Notes: generated from the sequence alone by a model not told the origin. Shown: positions 8,650 to 18,255, counted from the stretch's first letter. The stretch: DNA of 64,000 bases from Paenibacillus koleovorans NBRC 103111 (GCF_004000845.1 NZ_BIMA01000021.1:16700-80699), one strand, 5' to 3'. A program made the numbers and translations.

Positions 8650-10368
8650 GTGAGAACGACGTACGATTTTATGTTGGAGCGGTTCATCTTGTCGGTGGAC
8701 AAGGAGTTGGCCAAATTCGATCCGGCTTCGGGGCGGCTGCTGGAGACGGACGGCGGGTGGGCGGTGACGCACCAGGACATCATGCTGTCGATGGCGCTGC
8801 TGTACCTGACGCCGCACCCGGCGAACCGGTATTGCGGCGACGCCGCGTTCCTGGAGCAGATCGGCCGGGTCGGGGATGCGTACCGGGCGTTTCAGTACGA
8901 GGACGGCAAAGTGGAGTTCGTCAAAATCGACGGCTCCCGCTGGGGCCCGATCTATATGCCATGGTCGATGTACCATTGGCTGGAAACCTGCTTGAGGCTC
9001 GAATCGCATATGGACAGCGAGCGGCTTGCCTCCTGGCGGGAAGGCTTGCTGCTCGGCTTCGAAGGCATGTACCTGGAGCAACGGGGGCTGCTGGAGCAGT
9101 TGAGGCGGGATCCGGCGGCGGCCTCCGGCCATGCGATCCATAACATCCCGACGTGGAACGCGATGGCGCTTCACCGGGCCGCCGGCATGTTCGGCAAGCC
9201 GGAATGGAAGGCGGACGCCGACGCGATGATGCGTGCGGTTGTCGAATATCAGCATCCGGACGGCTATTGGCCGGAGCACGGAGGCCCGACGCCGTTGTAC
9301 AACCTGGTCTACGTTCATGCGCTCGGCTTGTACCGGCTGCACGGCGGGGAAGTCGACACGCTGCCGGCGCTGCGCAGGGCGTTTGCCTTCACCCGATTGT
9401 TTATGTACCCGGATTCGACGCTAGTGGAGACGATAGACGGTCGCTGCAAATACGATCATGCGCCGTTTCTGGTCGGCCTGCCGGGCATCCTGCAGGCGGA
9501 AGGCGGTCGCGCCTGGATCGCCGATCTCGTGAAGAGCGCTGACGCGGATGCCGCGTTGATGTACCGCCCGCACTTCGCCGAGCTGCTGCGGTATTGGCCG
9601 GAAGCGCTTACGGAAGAAGTAGCGGATGCCGAAGGGATGCAGCCTTCCGCCGACCTGCAGAGCCGAACGGTGCTTGCGAACGCCTGGGTCGTGCGCGAAC
9701 ACGGTTGGTACTTCTGCCTGAGCGGCTTCACCCGTGAAGCGGTGGAATCGCGCTGGGGGATGGACAGGCAAAGCTTCATCGGCATTTGGCACGAGCAAGC
9801 GGGGCTTATCGTTGGCGGCGGCAATTCGAAGAACCAGCCGGAATGGAGTACATTTGATGTCACTGGCGCTGGTGGCTTCCGGCAGTATGTGCCGGATGCC
9901 GGCGAAGCGTTGGCCGGCGTTCCCGCCGTGCGGCTCCGGTACGGAACCCGGCACGTGACGATCGCGCTGCTGGAGGTGACGGCGAGCCGGGTCGAGCTGG
10001 AGGTCACCGCCTCGCTGGAAGCGGACGACAGCGGCGTCCTGCGGCTTCCGCTGCAACACCGCGCGGACGGGCAGCTTGCGGCAAGCTTTGCGAGTGCGGA
10101 GGCGGACGGCAATCAAACGGCGCATGGCGGCAGCGGCGAGCTGCATGCGGAAGCGGGCGAGGGGCGGCAGCGGATTTCGGGTCAGGGCTGGACCGCCTGG
10201 GCGGAAGGGCCGCTGCGGCTCGACTGGCCATCCTTCCCATTCAATCCGTACGCGATGGACGGCAGCTCCGATCTGGAGCATGCGATTGCGGTGCTGGCTA
10301 TCCCGCTTGAATCGTTACAGCCTAAACGCATAGTGGTTTCGTTAGAACCGTTCCCATATGGGACATGA
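8650..10368 (+). CDS. Unassigned protein, possible alpha/alpha-toroid carbohydrate enzyme
   Basis: A 572-aa protein starting at GTG 8650 behind AGGAGG (7-nt spacing). I do not recognise a named family. The first about 330 residues are rich in helices and aromatic motifs (WGPIYMPWSMYHWLE, HNIPTWNAMALHRAAGMFG, HPDGYWPEHGGPTPLYNLVYVHALGLY), as in six-hairpin glycosidases and polysaccharide lyases. The C-terminal about 200 residues look beta-rich. There is no signal peptide. A hairpin terminator follows directly. The sulfatase upstream makes a role in polysaccharide degradation plausible, but this is inference. Confidence 0.6.
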   Translation: MRTTYDFMLERFILSVDKELAKFDPASGRLLETDGGWAVTHQDIMLSMALLYLTPHPANRYCGDAAFLEQIGRVGDAYRAFQYEDGKVEFVKIDGSRWGPIYMPWSMYHWLETCLRLESHMDSERLASWREGLLLGFEGMYLEQRGLLEQLRRDPAAASGHAIHNIPTWNAMALHRAAGMFGKPEWKADADAMMRAVVEYQHPDGYWPEHGGPTPLYNLVYVHALGLYRLHGGEVDTLPALRRAFAFTRLFMYPDSTLVETIDGRCKYDHAPFLVGLPGILQAEGGRAWIADLVKSADADAALMYRPHFAELLRYWPEALTEEVADAEGMQPSADLQSRTVLANAWVVREHGWYFCLSGFTREAVESRWGMDRQSFIGIWHEQAGLIVGGGNSKNQPEWSTFDVTGAGGFRQYVPDAGEALAGVPAVRLRYGTRHVTIALLEVTASRVELEVTASLEADDSGVLRLPLQHRADGQLAASFASAEADGNQTAHGGSGELHAEAGEGRQRISGQGWTAWAEGPLRLDWPSFPFNPYAMDGSSDLEHAIAVLAIPLESLQPKRIVVSLEPFPYGT

Positions 10369-10389
10369 TAGCTCAATAGTCAAACAGGA

Positions 10390-10418
10390 CGAGGCTGCCG
10401 AACAATTCGGCAGCCTCG
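10390..10418. terminator. Bidirectional hairpin between convergent genes
   Basis: A 13-bp perfect stem around CGAGGCTGCCGAA with a 3-nt loop lies between the 572-aa gene and the convergent AraC gene. No long T run follows on the + side, so it is a likely rather than certain terminator. Confidence 0.65.
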
Positions 10419-10445
10419 CTGTGTTAATCGAGTTGATTCAGGGAC

Positions 10446-11336
10446 CTAATTCGCAAGGCTCTTTGATTTGCGATAGTCGCTAGGCGACATCCCTTTATAT
10501 TGTTTAAATACCCTGGAGAAGCTCCGAAAAGAATCGAAGCCGACCTCAGCGGAAATGTCAGTAATGGCCATGTTTGTTGAGATGAGTAAGCTTAAGGCAT
10601 TGGTAATTCTCAATAGATGCAAATAATCAAGGAAGGTGTGCCCGCAAAGCTTTTTAAACGCACGGCCGACATGCGTGGGGCTGTAATTGAATCGACTGGC
10701 CAAGCTTTCTAAGGTGAGCTTTTCCGTGTAATGAAGATGAATGTAAAGAATGATGTCCCACATCTTTTTGCTGGATACCGCAGAAACGGGGGGAGATTCA
10801 TGTAGCTTGCTTAATCGTTGAATGCGGCAAAATAACAAAAGCACCTCCATTAATTTGGAGCGAATGAAACTGAATTTCCCGAATTCAGCGCTATTGTACT
10901 CGGTTAGCATATCCGCGAAGATTTGTGTTACATGCGCCATTTGTTCTCGGTTGAACTCCACGTACGAGGGGGATTCGCTTCCCGATCGCAGCAATTGACC
11001 AACCAATTCATAGTCGAACGGCGATCCATACAGCATGCTGATATCGAACATGCAGCAATATAAACGAATGGGCTTTCCCGGATCGCATGCAATGCTATGA
11101 ATGTGATGAGGCAGCAGGAAAGAGGCGGTTCCCGGTTTCATAACATGCTTCTCTTCGTTGATGATTTCGATACCGCTGCCTTCAAGCACAAAGGATAATT
11201 CAACGACATCGTGATGATGAAGCGGACAATACGGTTCGATTGTATTCAATCGGATAAGGAACGGCAGCTGCCCCCTCCTTACGTTGGCATTGGCCAGTAC
11301 ATCCTGGTAGTCCGGAATCGTTGTCATCCTGAACAC
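10446..11336 (-). CDS. AraC-family regulator with N-terminal cupin domain
   Basis: A 296-aa AraC/XylS-type regulator. Residues 30-120 form an AraC-binding cupin (CPLHHHDVVELSFVLEGSG, FLLPHHIH), and residues 195-295 form the double helix-turn-helix domain ending with EVGFDSFRSFSRVFKQYKGMSPSDYR. It is divergent from a ceramidase-like gene pair. It is clearly paralogous to the regulator at 56.7-57.6 kb, which is likewise divergent from a unit containing a ceramidase-like gene. It probably senses a small metabolite, perhaps a sugar or amino sugar, and controls the divergent operon. Confidence 0.88.
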   Translation of the reverse strand: MFRMTTIPDYQDVLANANVRRGQLPFLIRLNTIEPYCPLHHHDVVELSFVLEGSGIEIINEEKHVMKPGTASFLLPHHIHSIACDPGKPIRLYCCMFDISMLYGSPFDYELVGQLLRSGSESPSYVEFNREQMAHVTQIFADMLTEYNSAEFGKFSFIRSKLMEVLLLFCRIQRLSKLHESPPVSAVSSKKMWDIILYIHLHYTEKLTLESLASRFNYSPTHVGRAFKKLCGHTFLDYLHLLRITNALSLLISTNMAITDISAEVGFDSFRSFSRVFKQYKGMSPSDYRKSKSLAN

Positions 11337-11354
11337 CCTTTCACGGTCCGAATA

Positions 11355-11389
11355 GCAAAATATGACCTAGTTCGGTTGCAAAACGACCT
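11355..11389. promoter_or_regulatory. Direct repeats, candidate AraC operator
   Basis: Two direct half-sites, GCAAAATATGACCT (11355-11368) and GCAAAACGACCT (11378-11389), start 23 bp apart in the gap between the AraC gene and the divergent ceramidase-like genes. Two direct half-sites about two helical turns apart are the usual AraC-family operator layout. Confidence 0.4.
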
Positions 11390-11491
11390 GTGCAGGCTAT
11401 CGCTCCCTATTATTATAGAAGAGAATATCCTATATGGGAATAGGTTTTATATTTGGGATTTAGAAAGGATAGAAGAAAAGAGGATGAGCGA

Positions 11492-12705
11492 ATGAGTAAA
11501 GGATTAAGGGCGGCAGCAGGCAAGGTGACGATAACGCCGGAGGAAAAAACGGGACTTGCCGGATTTACTCCGGCTCAGAATATAGCGCACCCGCCGGAGG
11601 ACGTATTGGACGATCTCTTCGCCAGAATTCTAATGATAGACGACGGCCGGCAGCGCAGCTTATTCGTCAGTGTAGATTGCTGCCGGTCGAACGAAGATAT
11701 AATACGAGTATTCGATAAGAGCGGCATAAAGGGACAATACCGGCAATCGATGGAAATGTTCCCCTACGGAACGCGGCGCGGCTGGGGGGAGGCTGCAGGT
11801 GTGGAGGAAGCGTTCGTCATGTTTCCGCTACTCACACCCATGCTGCGCCTGTGCATGTTAGAGAAAAATATGTCGGCCGCATCAGGGAGAGCATTCGCGA
11901 GCTTGCGGACCGGCTTGTACCCGTCCAGTTAACCATTAGCGTCGGGAGCAGCCCGATTTCCGCTTACCGCCGGCCTACACTATTCCCGAACAACGATGTC
12001 TCGATCGACCAAACCTTGTATGCGCTCCTGTTCGAGAAGGAAGACGGAACTCCGTTGGCCGGCATCGTCAACTATGCGGTCCATCCGACCATTCTGCATC
12101 CGTCCGCCGTGCAACGGGCCAACCGCGTTTCAACGGAATGTGTCGGTATGGCGATGAATGAGCTGGAGGATCAGACCGGCGGGGGATTTGTCGCCCTGTT
12201 TACCCAAGGCTTCTCGGGAGATGTCGCTCCGGTGCTGCCGGGAATAGGGACATTAGAAGATTCGTACAACAACGTCAAGCAGGCGGGCCATCAATTGTTT
12301 GTAGACATTAGCCGGGCCTTGGAAACGAAAGAGGAAATAGACTCGTCAACCATTCGGACAGCGCGGCAGAAAGTCGCTATTCCGACCCGAGACGGCTACT
12401 ACAAGCCATTCCTCGAGGTCACGATATACGGCGTTTCCTTGGGGGAGGTTGCCCTGATCTTCGCCCCCGGCGAAATTTTCAACGGCTATGTCGACAAATT
12501 CAAGCAAGTGTCCCTATTCCGCTATACGATCCCGATTAGCATGACCAACGGACATCCCGGCTATTTCCCTACGGCAGAGGCGTTCCATGAAGGCAAAGGC
12601 GGCTATGAACTGACGGTAACGCCATTCGACGAGCGGGTGGACGCTATGTTGACGGCTGCGGCGGGATCGGTGCTCGAAGAGCTATTTCACAACAAACAAG
12701 ACTAG
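11492..12705 (+). pseudogene. Ceramidase-like gene broken by a one-base deletion
   Basis: Two overlapping reading frames together give a near-complete copy of the next gene (12739-13935). Frame one runs from ATG 11492 to about 11821, and frame two continues from there to 12705. At the break, the intact copy reads GTC CAG GTT TGC GCC ACT CAC, while this copy reads GTC ATG TTT CCG CTA CTC AC. One base, probably G, is missing at about 11819-11823, just before the zinc-site motif THTHAAP, which is intact in the other frame. This copy also has about 12 extra residues (near DKSGIKGQYRQS). The remaining coding sequence is otherwise clean, so it is a very recent lesion or a sequencing error. Confidence 0.8.
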
Positions 12706-12738
12706 TAATCATTCCAACAAGGGAAAGGGGATGAAAGC

Positions 12739-13935
12739 ATGAGCTCGTCGTTGAGAGCTGCAGCGGGTAAAGTGAAGATAACGCCGGAGGAGGAAACGGT
12801 GCTTGCCGGGTTCGGTAGATCGGGCCTTCAGGTGGCGCACCCGCCGAAGGATATACTGGATGACCTCTATGCCCGATTTTTAATACTGGACGATGGCCGT
12901 CAGCGCAGTCTTATCCTAAGTATCGACTGTGTCTGGGCGAATGAAGAACCGTCGCGGCTGCTGGAAATGTTTCCTCCCGGAACACGGTACGGATGGGCGC
13001 AGGCGGCCGGCACGGACGAAGCGAATGTCCAGGTTTGCGCCACTCACACGCATGCCGCACCTTCCCATTACAATGAAAAGTATATCGCCCGTATTCGGGA
13101 GAAGATTCGAGAAATGGCGACTAAGCTCGTTCCCGTCCAAGTCAACATTAGTATCGGAAGCAGCGCGATATCCGCTTATCGCAGGCCTACCCTGTTCCCG
13201 AATCCGGATGTGCCGATCGACCGTACCTTATATGCCCTAATGTTGGAAAAGGAGGATGGAGCTCCGGTGGCCGTTCTTATCAATTTCGCGGTCCATCCTA
13301 CCATCCTGCACCCGTCTGCCGTGCAGCAGCCTAATCGCGTTTCCACGGAATGTGTCGGGATGGCTATGAACGAGCTGGAAGCGCATATGGGCGGCGGATT
13401 TGTCTCCCTCTTTACCCAAGGCTTCTCGGGTGATGTCGCACCGGTTCTGCCGGGCATTGGGACATTGGAGGATTCTTATGGGAACGTGAAGAAGGCCGGC
13501 CGCCAGTTATTCGTGGACATTATCCGCGCGTTGGAGGACAAACGGGAGATTACAGGGCCAACCCTAAGGACGGCGCAGCGAAAAGTCAATATCCCGACTC
13601 GAGACGGTCATCTTCAGCCTTTTCTGGCGGGAGTGGTATCCGGTATTTCGTTGGGTGAAGTGGCGCTCCTATTCGCCCCGGGCGAGATATTCAACGGTTA
13701 CGTCAGCAAAATCAAGCAACGGTCGCCGTTCGCCTATACGATCCCGATTAGCTTGACGAACGAATATATCGGGTATATTCCAACGGCGGAGGCGTTTCGG
13801 GACGGTAAAGGCGGGTATGAGATGGAAGCGACGCCTTTCGATGAGCGGGTAGATCAAATTTTACTAGATACGTCTGCCAAGGTGCTCGAAGATATTCGGA
13901 TGCAAGGGGGAAAAGGCAAAGATGTACAACTTTGA
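12739..13935 (+). CDS. Ceramidase-like hydrolase (neutral ceramidase N-terminal family), cytosolic
   Basis: A 398-aa protein of the neutral/alkaline non-lysosomal ceramidase N-terminal-domain family. It opens with AAGKVKITPEEETVLAGF, has the zinc-site motif CATHTHAAPSH about residue 100, the second histidine in NFAVHPTILHPS, and FTQGFSGDVAPVLPG. True ceramidases are secreted and have a second domain. This one has neither a signal peptide nor that domain, so it is a predicted cytosolic zinc amidase with unknown substrate. It starts at ATG 12739 behind AAAGGGG, and its 3' end overlaps the gamma-glutamyltransferase gene by 14 bp. It is a tandem duplicate of the broken gene upstream, with relatives at 43.2 and 59.1 kb. 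Confidence 0.8.
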   Translation: MSSSLRAAAGKVKITPEEETVLAGFGRSGLQVAHPPKDILDDLYARFLILDDGRQRSLILSIDCVWANEEPSRLLEMFPPGTRYGWAQAAGTDEANVQVCATHTHAAPSHYNEKYIARIREKIREMATKLVPVQVNISIGSSAISAYRRPTLFPNPDVPIDRTLYALMLEKEDGAPVAVLINFAVHPTILHPSAVQQPNRVSTECVGMAMNELEAHMGGGFVSLFTQGFSGDVAPVLPGIGTLEDSYGNVKKAGRQLFVDIIRALEDKREITGPTLRTAQRKVNIPTRDGHLQPFLAGVVSGISLGEVALLFAPGEIFNGYVSKIKQRSPFAYTIPISLTNEYIGYIPTAEAFRDGKGGYEMEATPFDERVDQILLDTSAKVLEDIRMQGGKGKDVQL

Positions 13936-15535
13936 CTCTCTATACTATCCTTACGCTTCGCAGAGAGTAGTAACCTATGCTAGAAAAGGGATCGTCGCTA
14001 CGTCTCAACCGCTTGCAGCCCAGGTCGGCTTGGATATGTTGAAAAAAGGAGGGAATGCGATCGATGCAGCGATCGCGACTGCCGCGGCATTAGTCGTTCT
14101 TGAACCTCAATCCAATAGCTTTGGCGGCGACACCTTTGCCTTGGTATGGGTAGACGGAAGGCTGCATGGCCTGAACTCCAGCGGTCCTGCTCCTAGAAGG
14201 ATTTCCATTGAAGCCGTCAGGAGCTTGGGATACGAGAATATGCCGACTTCGGGTTTGATTCCGGTAACGGTTCCGGGAACGCCTGCGGCTTGGGCCGCGT
14301 TATCGGAGAAATTCGGCAGATTGCCGTTGACCGAAGTTTTGCAACCGGCCATCGAGTATGCGGAACAGGGGTTTCCGATCTCTCCTTTTGTAGCCAAGGC
14401 GTGGAAAATAAAGTTTGATATCTTCATAGAAGACCATAAAGCTAAAGAGTTCGAGCCCTGGTTCCATACGTTCGCCCCAAAAGGAAGAGCTCCTCGAGGC
14501 GGAGAAATGTGGAGATCCCCCGATCATGCGAAAACGATGCGTTCGATCGCGGAAACCAAGGCTGACTCCTTCTATCGTGGAGATTTAGCTGAGAAAATAG
14601 ATGCCTATTTTAAACAATACGGAGGATTTCTAACAAAAGAGGATTTATCCGAGTTTCAGCCCGAGTGGGTCGACCCGATTAAAGTCACCTATAAAGGGTA
14701 TGAGATCTGGGAGCTTCCTCCGAACGGGCAGGGGTTGGTAGCCCTTATGGCATTGAATATGTTGAAGGATTTTCAGTTGACGGACATTCATGCGGTCGAT
14801 ACGTACCATAACCAAATCGAAGCGATTAAGCTGGCTTTTGCAGACGGATTAAAGTACATTACAGACCCTTATAAAATGAAAGTGAGCGTAGAGGATTTAT
14901 TGTCGGACGCATACGCCCAACAGAGAAGCAGACTCATTACAGAGACCGCGCTTCACCCGGAGCCGGGGCAGCTGCAACAAGGCGGTACCGTCTATTTGGC
15001 CGCAGCCGATGGAGAGGGGAATATGGTCTCGCTCATTCAGAGCCATTCCGGAGATTTCGGATCAGGGATTGTCATTCCGGGTACAGGCATTTGTATGCAG
15101 CATAGGGGGAGCGGCTTTTCGTTGGATCCTTCCCACCACAATCATTTGGAGCCGGGCAAGAGAACTTACCACACCATTATCCCTGGATTTATTACGTATC
15201 AGAACCAACCGGTCGGCCCGTTTGGAATTACGGGAGGAATGACGCAGCCGCAATCCCATGTACAGGTTGTCATGAATATGATTGACTTCCATTTGAACCC
15301 TCAGGCCGCTTTGGATAAACCCAGATGGAGATGGGTGAAGGATAAAACGATTGAGCTGGAGCCGCAATTTCCCGATCATATCGCTCAAGCATTAGCTAGA
15401 AAAGGCCATGATGTGAGAAAGGCAGTCGATTCCTATGAATTTGGTCGAGGACAAATGATATTGAAGGATCTGCACACGGGTGTCTTGGCGGCCTCTACCG
15501 ATCCAAGGGTGGACGGAGCAGTCGCCGCTTGGTAA
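13922..15535 (+). CDS. Gamma-glutamyltransferase family protein, cytosolic
   Basis: A 537-aa Ntn-hydrolase of the gamma-glutamyltransferase family. The N-terminal GIVATSQPLAAQVGLDMLKKGGNAIDAA is typical. The predicted autoprocessing and catalytic Thr is in QGGTVYLAAADGEGNMVS (about residue 350), followed by FGSG and GFGITGG-like (GPFGITGGMTQPQ) segments. There is no signal peptide, whereas classical GGT is exported, so this is an intracellular member that may act on a gamma-glutamyl or related amide intermediate. It overlaps the ceramidase-like gene and directly abuts the nucleotidyltransferase gene, so all are probably one operon. Confidence 0.82.
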   Translation: MYNFDSLYYPYASQRVVTYARKGIVATSQPLAAQVGLDMLKKGGNAIDAAIATAAALVVLEPQSNSFGGDTFALVWVDGRLHGLNSSGPAPRRISIEAVRSLGYENMPTSGLIPVTVPGTPAAWAALSEKFGRLPLTEVLQPAIEYAEQGFPISPFVAKAWKIKFDIFIEDHKAKEFEPWFHTFAPKGRAPRGGEMWRSPDHAKTMRSIAETKADSFYRGDLAEKIDAYFKQYGGFLTKEDLSEFQPEWVDPIKVTYKGYEIWELPPNGQGLVALMALNMLKDFQLTDIHAVDTYHNQIEAIKLAFADGLKYITDPYKMKVSVEDLLSDAYAQQRSRLITETALHPEPGQLQQGGTVYLAAADGEGNMVSLIQSHSGDFGSGIVIPGTGICMQHRGSGFSLDPSHHNHLEPGKRTYHTIIPGFITYQNQPVGPFGITGGMTQPQSHVQVVMNMIDFHLNPQAALDKPRWRWVKDKTIELEPQFPDHIAQALARKGHDVRKAVDSYEFGRGQMILKDLHTGVLAASTDPRVDGAVAAW

Positions 15536-15565
15536 ATGATTGTAATTGGGAGGAGTAGATCCGAG

Positions 15566-16954
15566 ATGAAAACCGTAATTTGTCTCGCAGCAGGAAAAGG
15601 CTCGAAGCTTTGGCCGTTTGCTGAAATTCGACCGAAAGCGATGATTCCTGTGGCAGCGAAGCCCGTCATTGCTCATCAAGTGGATATGCTGAAAGAGCTT
15701 GGCTTTGAGAAAATCATTATTGTCGGCGGCCATATGCATGAGCAGATCCGAAATTATTTTAGACATCAAGCTGAAATCGTTGTTGTAGTTGATGAGAAGC
15801 AGCGAGGAACGGCCAATTCGTTAAACGCCGCAAGACATTTGGTGGAAGAGGAAGATTTCCTGGTCTTGTACGGAGATACGGTACTCGACAAGTCGGACGT
15901 GCAAGCCTTAATGACCCGATTCGAGCAAGCGGATCCGAATGATGGCAAGCAAGCTGCCGTATTGGTAAATCCTTTGCAAGATGAAGCCTCTTCGGACTGG
16001 ATTTGCTGCACCCTTGCAGAAAGACGCGTACAGCAAATTATGGGGCACCCTCGTCGCGGCGGTTATACGCATAGGTTTAGTGCCTTCGCCTTTCCATCTG
16101 CATTTTGGCAGTATGTGGGCACGAATTCCGGTTTATTCACGAACGTTCAGGTAGGGGTGATGCCGGAGCTTGAAGCTCATTTAGAGATGTCTCTCTGTGA
16201 TGGGTTGAACGATGGATACGTCATTCACGCCGTTGAAACACAGGGCTATTATATCGATATCGACAAACCCTGGCATATCTTGATGGCCAATGAGGCGATT
16301 GCACGTAGCCGTTGCGCTCGATTGTCCGGCCATGTGTTAGCGGAAGGAGCTTCCATCGATCCGTCAGCCTCGCTGAATGGATTTGTCCAACTGGGTTTCG
16401 GCAGCTCGATAGGCCGCAATGTCATCATCGAAGGCCATGTAATCGTAGGCAACCATACCCGAATAGAGAACGGGGCCATTCTCCAAGGCGATCATATCAT
16501 TGGCGACCATACTTACATCGGCAATTATTGTTTTCTCTCCAAGGGGACTACGGTAGGAGATTCGTGTGTCATTAATCATTGCGCAGAGTTAGAAGGCGTT
16601 ATCTTTAATACCGTCCATTTGTACCACTATATGGAATTTTACGGGGTAATCGGTACGGCTACGGATCTTGGGGCGGCAACGGTATGCGGAACGCTCCGTT
16701 TTGATGACGGCCATACGACTCATCGCATCAAGGGTCGTAGAGAAACCCCGCGAGATCACAGCAATGCGACTTATTTGGGTGACTTTGTACGAACAGGGGT
16801 GAATGCGATCCTAATGCCCGGCGTGAAGGTCGGGGTTTACAGCGTTGTCGGTCCCGGAGTGATATTGGAGGAAGATGTGCCTAACCGGACTCTGCTATTT
16901 GTAAAACAAGAGTTGGTTCGCAAGGAGTGGGGCCCTTCCAAATACGGATGGTAA
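15566..16954 (+). CDS. Sugar-phosphate nucleotidyltransferase with left-handed beta-helix domain
   Basis: A 462-aa two-domain protein. Residues 1-235 are a nucleotidyltransferase (CLAAGKGSKLWPFAEIRPKAMIP, with LVLYGDTVL). Residues 260-450 show hexapeptide repeats of a left-handed beta-helix (GRNVIIEGHVIVGNHTRIENGAI), as in GlmU-like and archaeal sugar-1-phosphate enzymes. ATG 15566 is chosen over ATG 15536 because GGGAGGAG lies about 11 nt upstream and the G-x-G motif then falls at the usual position. Its product would be an NDP-sugar. Such a gene is unexpected between a GGT-like gene and a hydroxyglutarate oxidase gene. Confidence 0.8.
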   Translation: MKTVICLAAGKGSKLWPFAEIRPKAMIPVAAKPVIAHQVDMLKELGFEKIIIVGGHMHEQIRNYFRHQAEIVVVVDEKQRGTANSLNAARHLVEEEDFLVLYGDTVLDKSDVQALMTRFEQADPNDGKQAAVLVNPLQDEASSDWICCTLAERRVQQIMGHPRRGGYTHRFSAFAFPSAFWQYVGTNSGLFTNVQVGVMPELEAHLEMSLCDGLNDGYVIHAVETQGYYIDIDKPWHILMANEAIARSRCARLSGHVLAEGASIDPSASLNGFVQLGFGSSIGRNVIIEGHVIVGNHTRIENGAILQGDHIIGDHTYIGNYCFLSKGTTVGDSCVINHCAELEGVIFNTVHLYHYMEFYGVIGTATDLGAATVCGTLRFDDGHTTHRIKGRRETPRDHSNATYLGDFVRTGVNAILMPGVKVGVYSVVGPGVILEEDVPNRTLLFVKQELVRKEWGPSKYGW

Positions 16955-16994
16955 TGCAGGGAGATGAGGATGCTGCGAGAGGGAGCTGACGGAG

Positions 16995-18200
16995 ATGTAC
17001 GATTACATCATCATTGGAGGAGGGATTGTCGGTCTTTCCACCGGTATGGCCTTGTTGAACGACAATCCGAATGCCAGAGTGCTCGTTCTGGAAAAGGACG
17101 GCTCGTGGGCGCAGCAGCAAACCGGGCATAACAGCGGAGTCATTCATTCCGGCATTTATTATAAACCCGGGAGTTTAAAGGCGAGAATGGCCCGCGAAGG
17201 CAACCGCTCGATGGTGGAGTTTTGCGAGCGGCATGGCATTGAACATGACATTTGCGGCAAAGTCATCGTGGCGGTCAAGAAGGAGGAGATTCCTCTGCTA
17301 GACCGTTTGTACCGGCGGGGGCTGGACAACGAGCTGGATATTGCCCGAATAAGTGCGGACGAGCTGAAGGAAATCGAGCCTCATGTGAACGGACTGGAGG
17401 CTATCCGTGTTGCGACGGCAGGTATTGTCGACTACAAGCAAGTTTGCTTCAAGTTTGCTTCGCTCATTCAGCAGATGGGTGGAGAATTGCTGCTTAACGC
17501 GAAAGCCGGCAAAATTACCGAAAGCGGGAAGCGGGTTACGGTCGAGACGAACAGGGGAACTTATACCTCCAGGTTTTTGATTAATTGTGCGGGGTTGCAT
17601 AGCGATCGTGTCGCGCAAAACAGCGGTATCCAGCCTGATATGAAAATTGTTCCGTTTCGCGGGGAGTATTACGAATTGAAGCCGGAGAAACGCTACTTGG
17701 TCAAGCATCTGATCTACCCTGTGCCGAACCCATCCTTCCCCTTTCTGGGCGTTCACTTTACTCGAATGATTGGCGGTCATGTTGAAGCAGGACCTAATGC
17801 CGTACTCAGTCTGAAGCGGGAAGGATACAACAAAACGGATTTCTCCTTGCGTGACTTTGCCGAGATTATGACCTATCCGGGTTTTTGGAGGTTAGCCGGC
17901 AAACATTGGCGAGAAGGAATGGAGGAAATGCACCGTTCCTTCCGTAAAGCCGCTTTCGTTCAGAGCCTTCAACAATTGATCCCTTCCATCGAGGAAAAGG
18001 ATCTTATAGCTGCCCCTGCCGGCGTGCGCGCGCAAGCGGTAAAGGTGGACGGCAGTCTCGTGGATGACTTCCACATCCTTTTCGGGGAAAACACGGTCCA
18101 CGTCTGCAATGCTCCTTCACCGGCGGCAACGGCTTCCCTCCAGATCGGCCAAGCGATCGTGGATTATTTGGCAGGTCAAAAAGGGCAATGTTTTTCTTGA
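16995..18200 (+). CDS. lhgO: L-2-hydroxyglutarate oxidase
   Basis: A 401-aa FAD enzyme of the DAO/LhgO family with the N-terminal dinucleotide motif IIIGGGIVGLSTG, then QTGHNSGVIHSGIYYKPGSLKA, which is diagnostic of L-2-hydroxyglutarate oxidases and dehydrogenases. A C-terminal GVRAQAV segment follows. It converts L-2-hydroxyglutarate to 2-oxoglutarate, often coupled to the quinone pool at the membrane. It starts at ATG 16995 behind GGGAG. It is last in the 11.5-18.2 kb unit. The gene for GlaH, which makes L-2-hydroxyglutarate from glutarate, lies 5 kb downstream in the next operon. Confidence 0.88.
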   Translation: MYDYIIIGGGIVGLSTGMALLNDNPNARVLVLEKDGSWAQQQTGHNSGVIHSGIYYKPGSLKARMAREGNRSMVEFCERHGIEHDICGKVIVAVKKEEIPLLDRLYRRGLDNELDIARISADELKEIEPHVNGLEAIRVATAGIVDYKQVCFKFASLIQQMGGELLLNAKAGKITESGKRVTVETNRGTYTSRFLINCAGLHSDRVAQNSGIQPDMKIVPFRGEYYELKPEKRYLVKHLIYPVPNPSFPFLGVHFTRMIGGHVEAGPNAVLSLKREGYNKTDFSLRDFAEIMTYPGFWRLAGKHWREGMEEMHRSFRKAAFVQSLQQLIPSIEEKDLIAAPAGVRAQAVKVDGSLVDDFHILFGENTVHVCNAPSPAATASLQIGQAIVDYLAGQKGQCFS

Positions 18201-18213
18201 AGGGAAGAAGTAA

Positions 18214-18242
18214 TTGTCGTATGATGGCTTTGTAGGTATCAT
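18214..18242 (+). promoter_or_regulatory. Candidate sigma-A promoter of the acyl-CoA operon
   Basis: TTGTCG (18214-18219) and TATCAT (18237-18242) are separated by 17 bp in the gap after lhgO, and an IclR-like palindrome lies just downstream. Confidence 0.5.
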
Positions 18243-18255
18243 ATAAAGGATTTAA

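Noticed and set aside
8650..10368. Assignment of the 572-aa protein to heparinase or unsaturated glucuronyl hydrolase
   Set aside because: Helical-toroid features are suggestive, but no diagnostic catalytic motif could be identified by eye.
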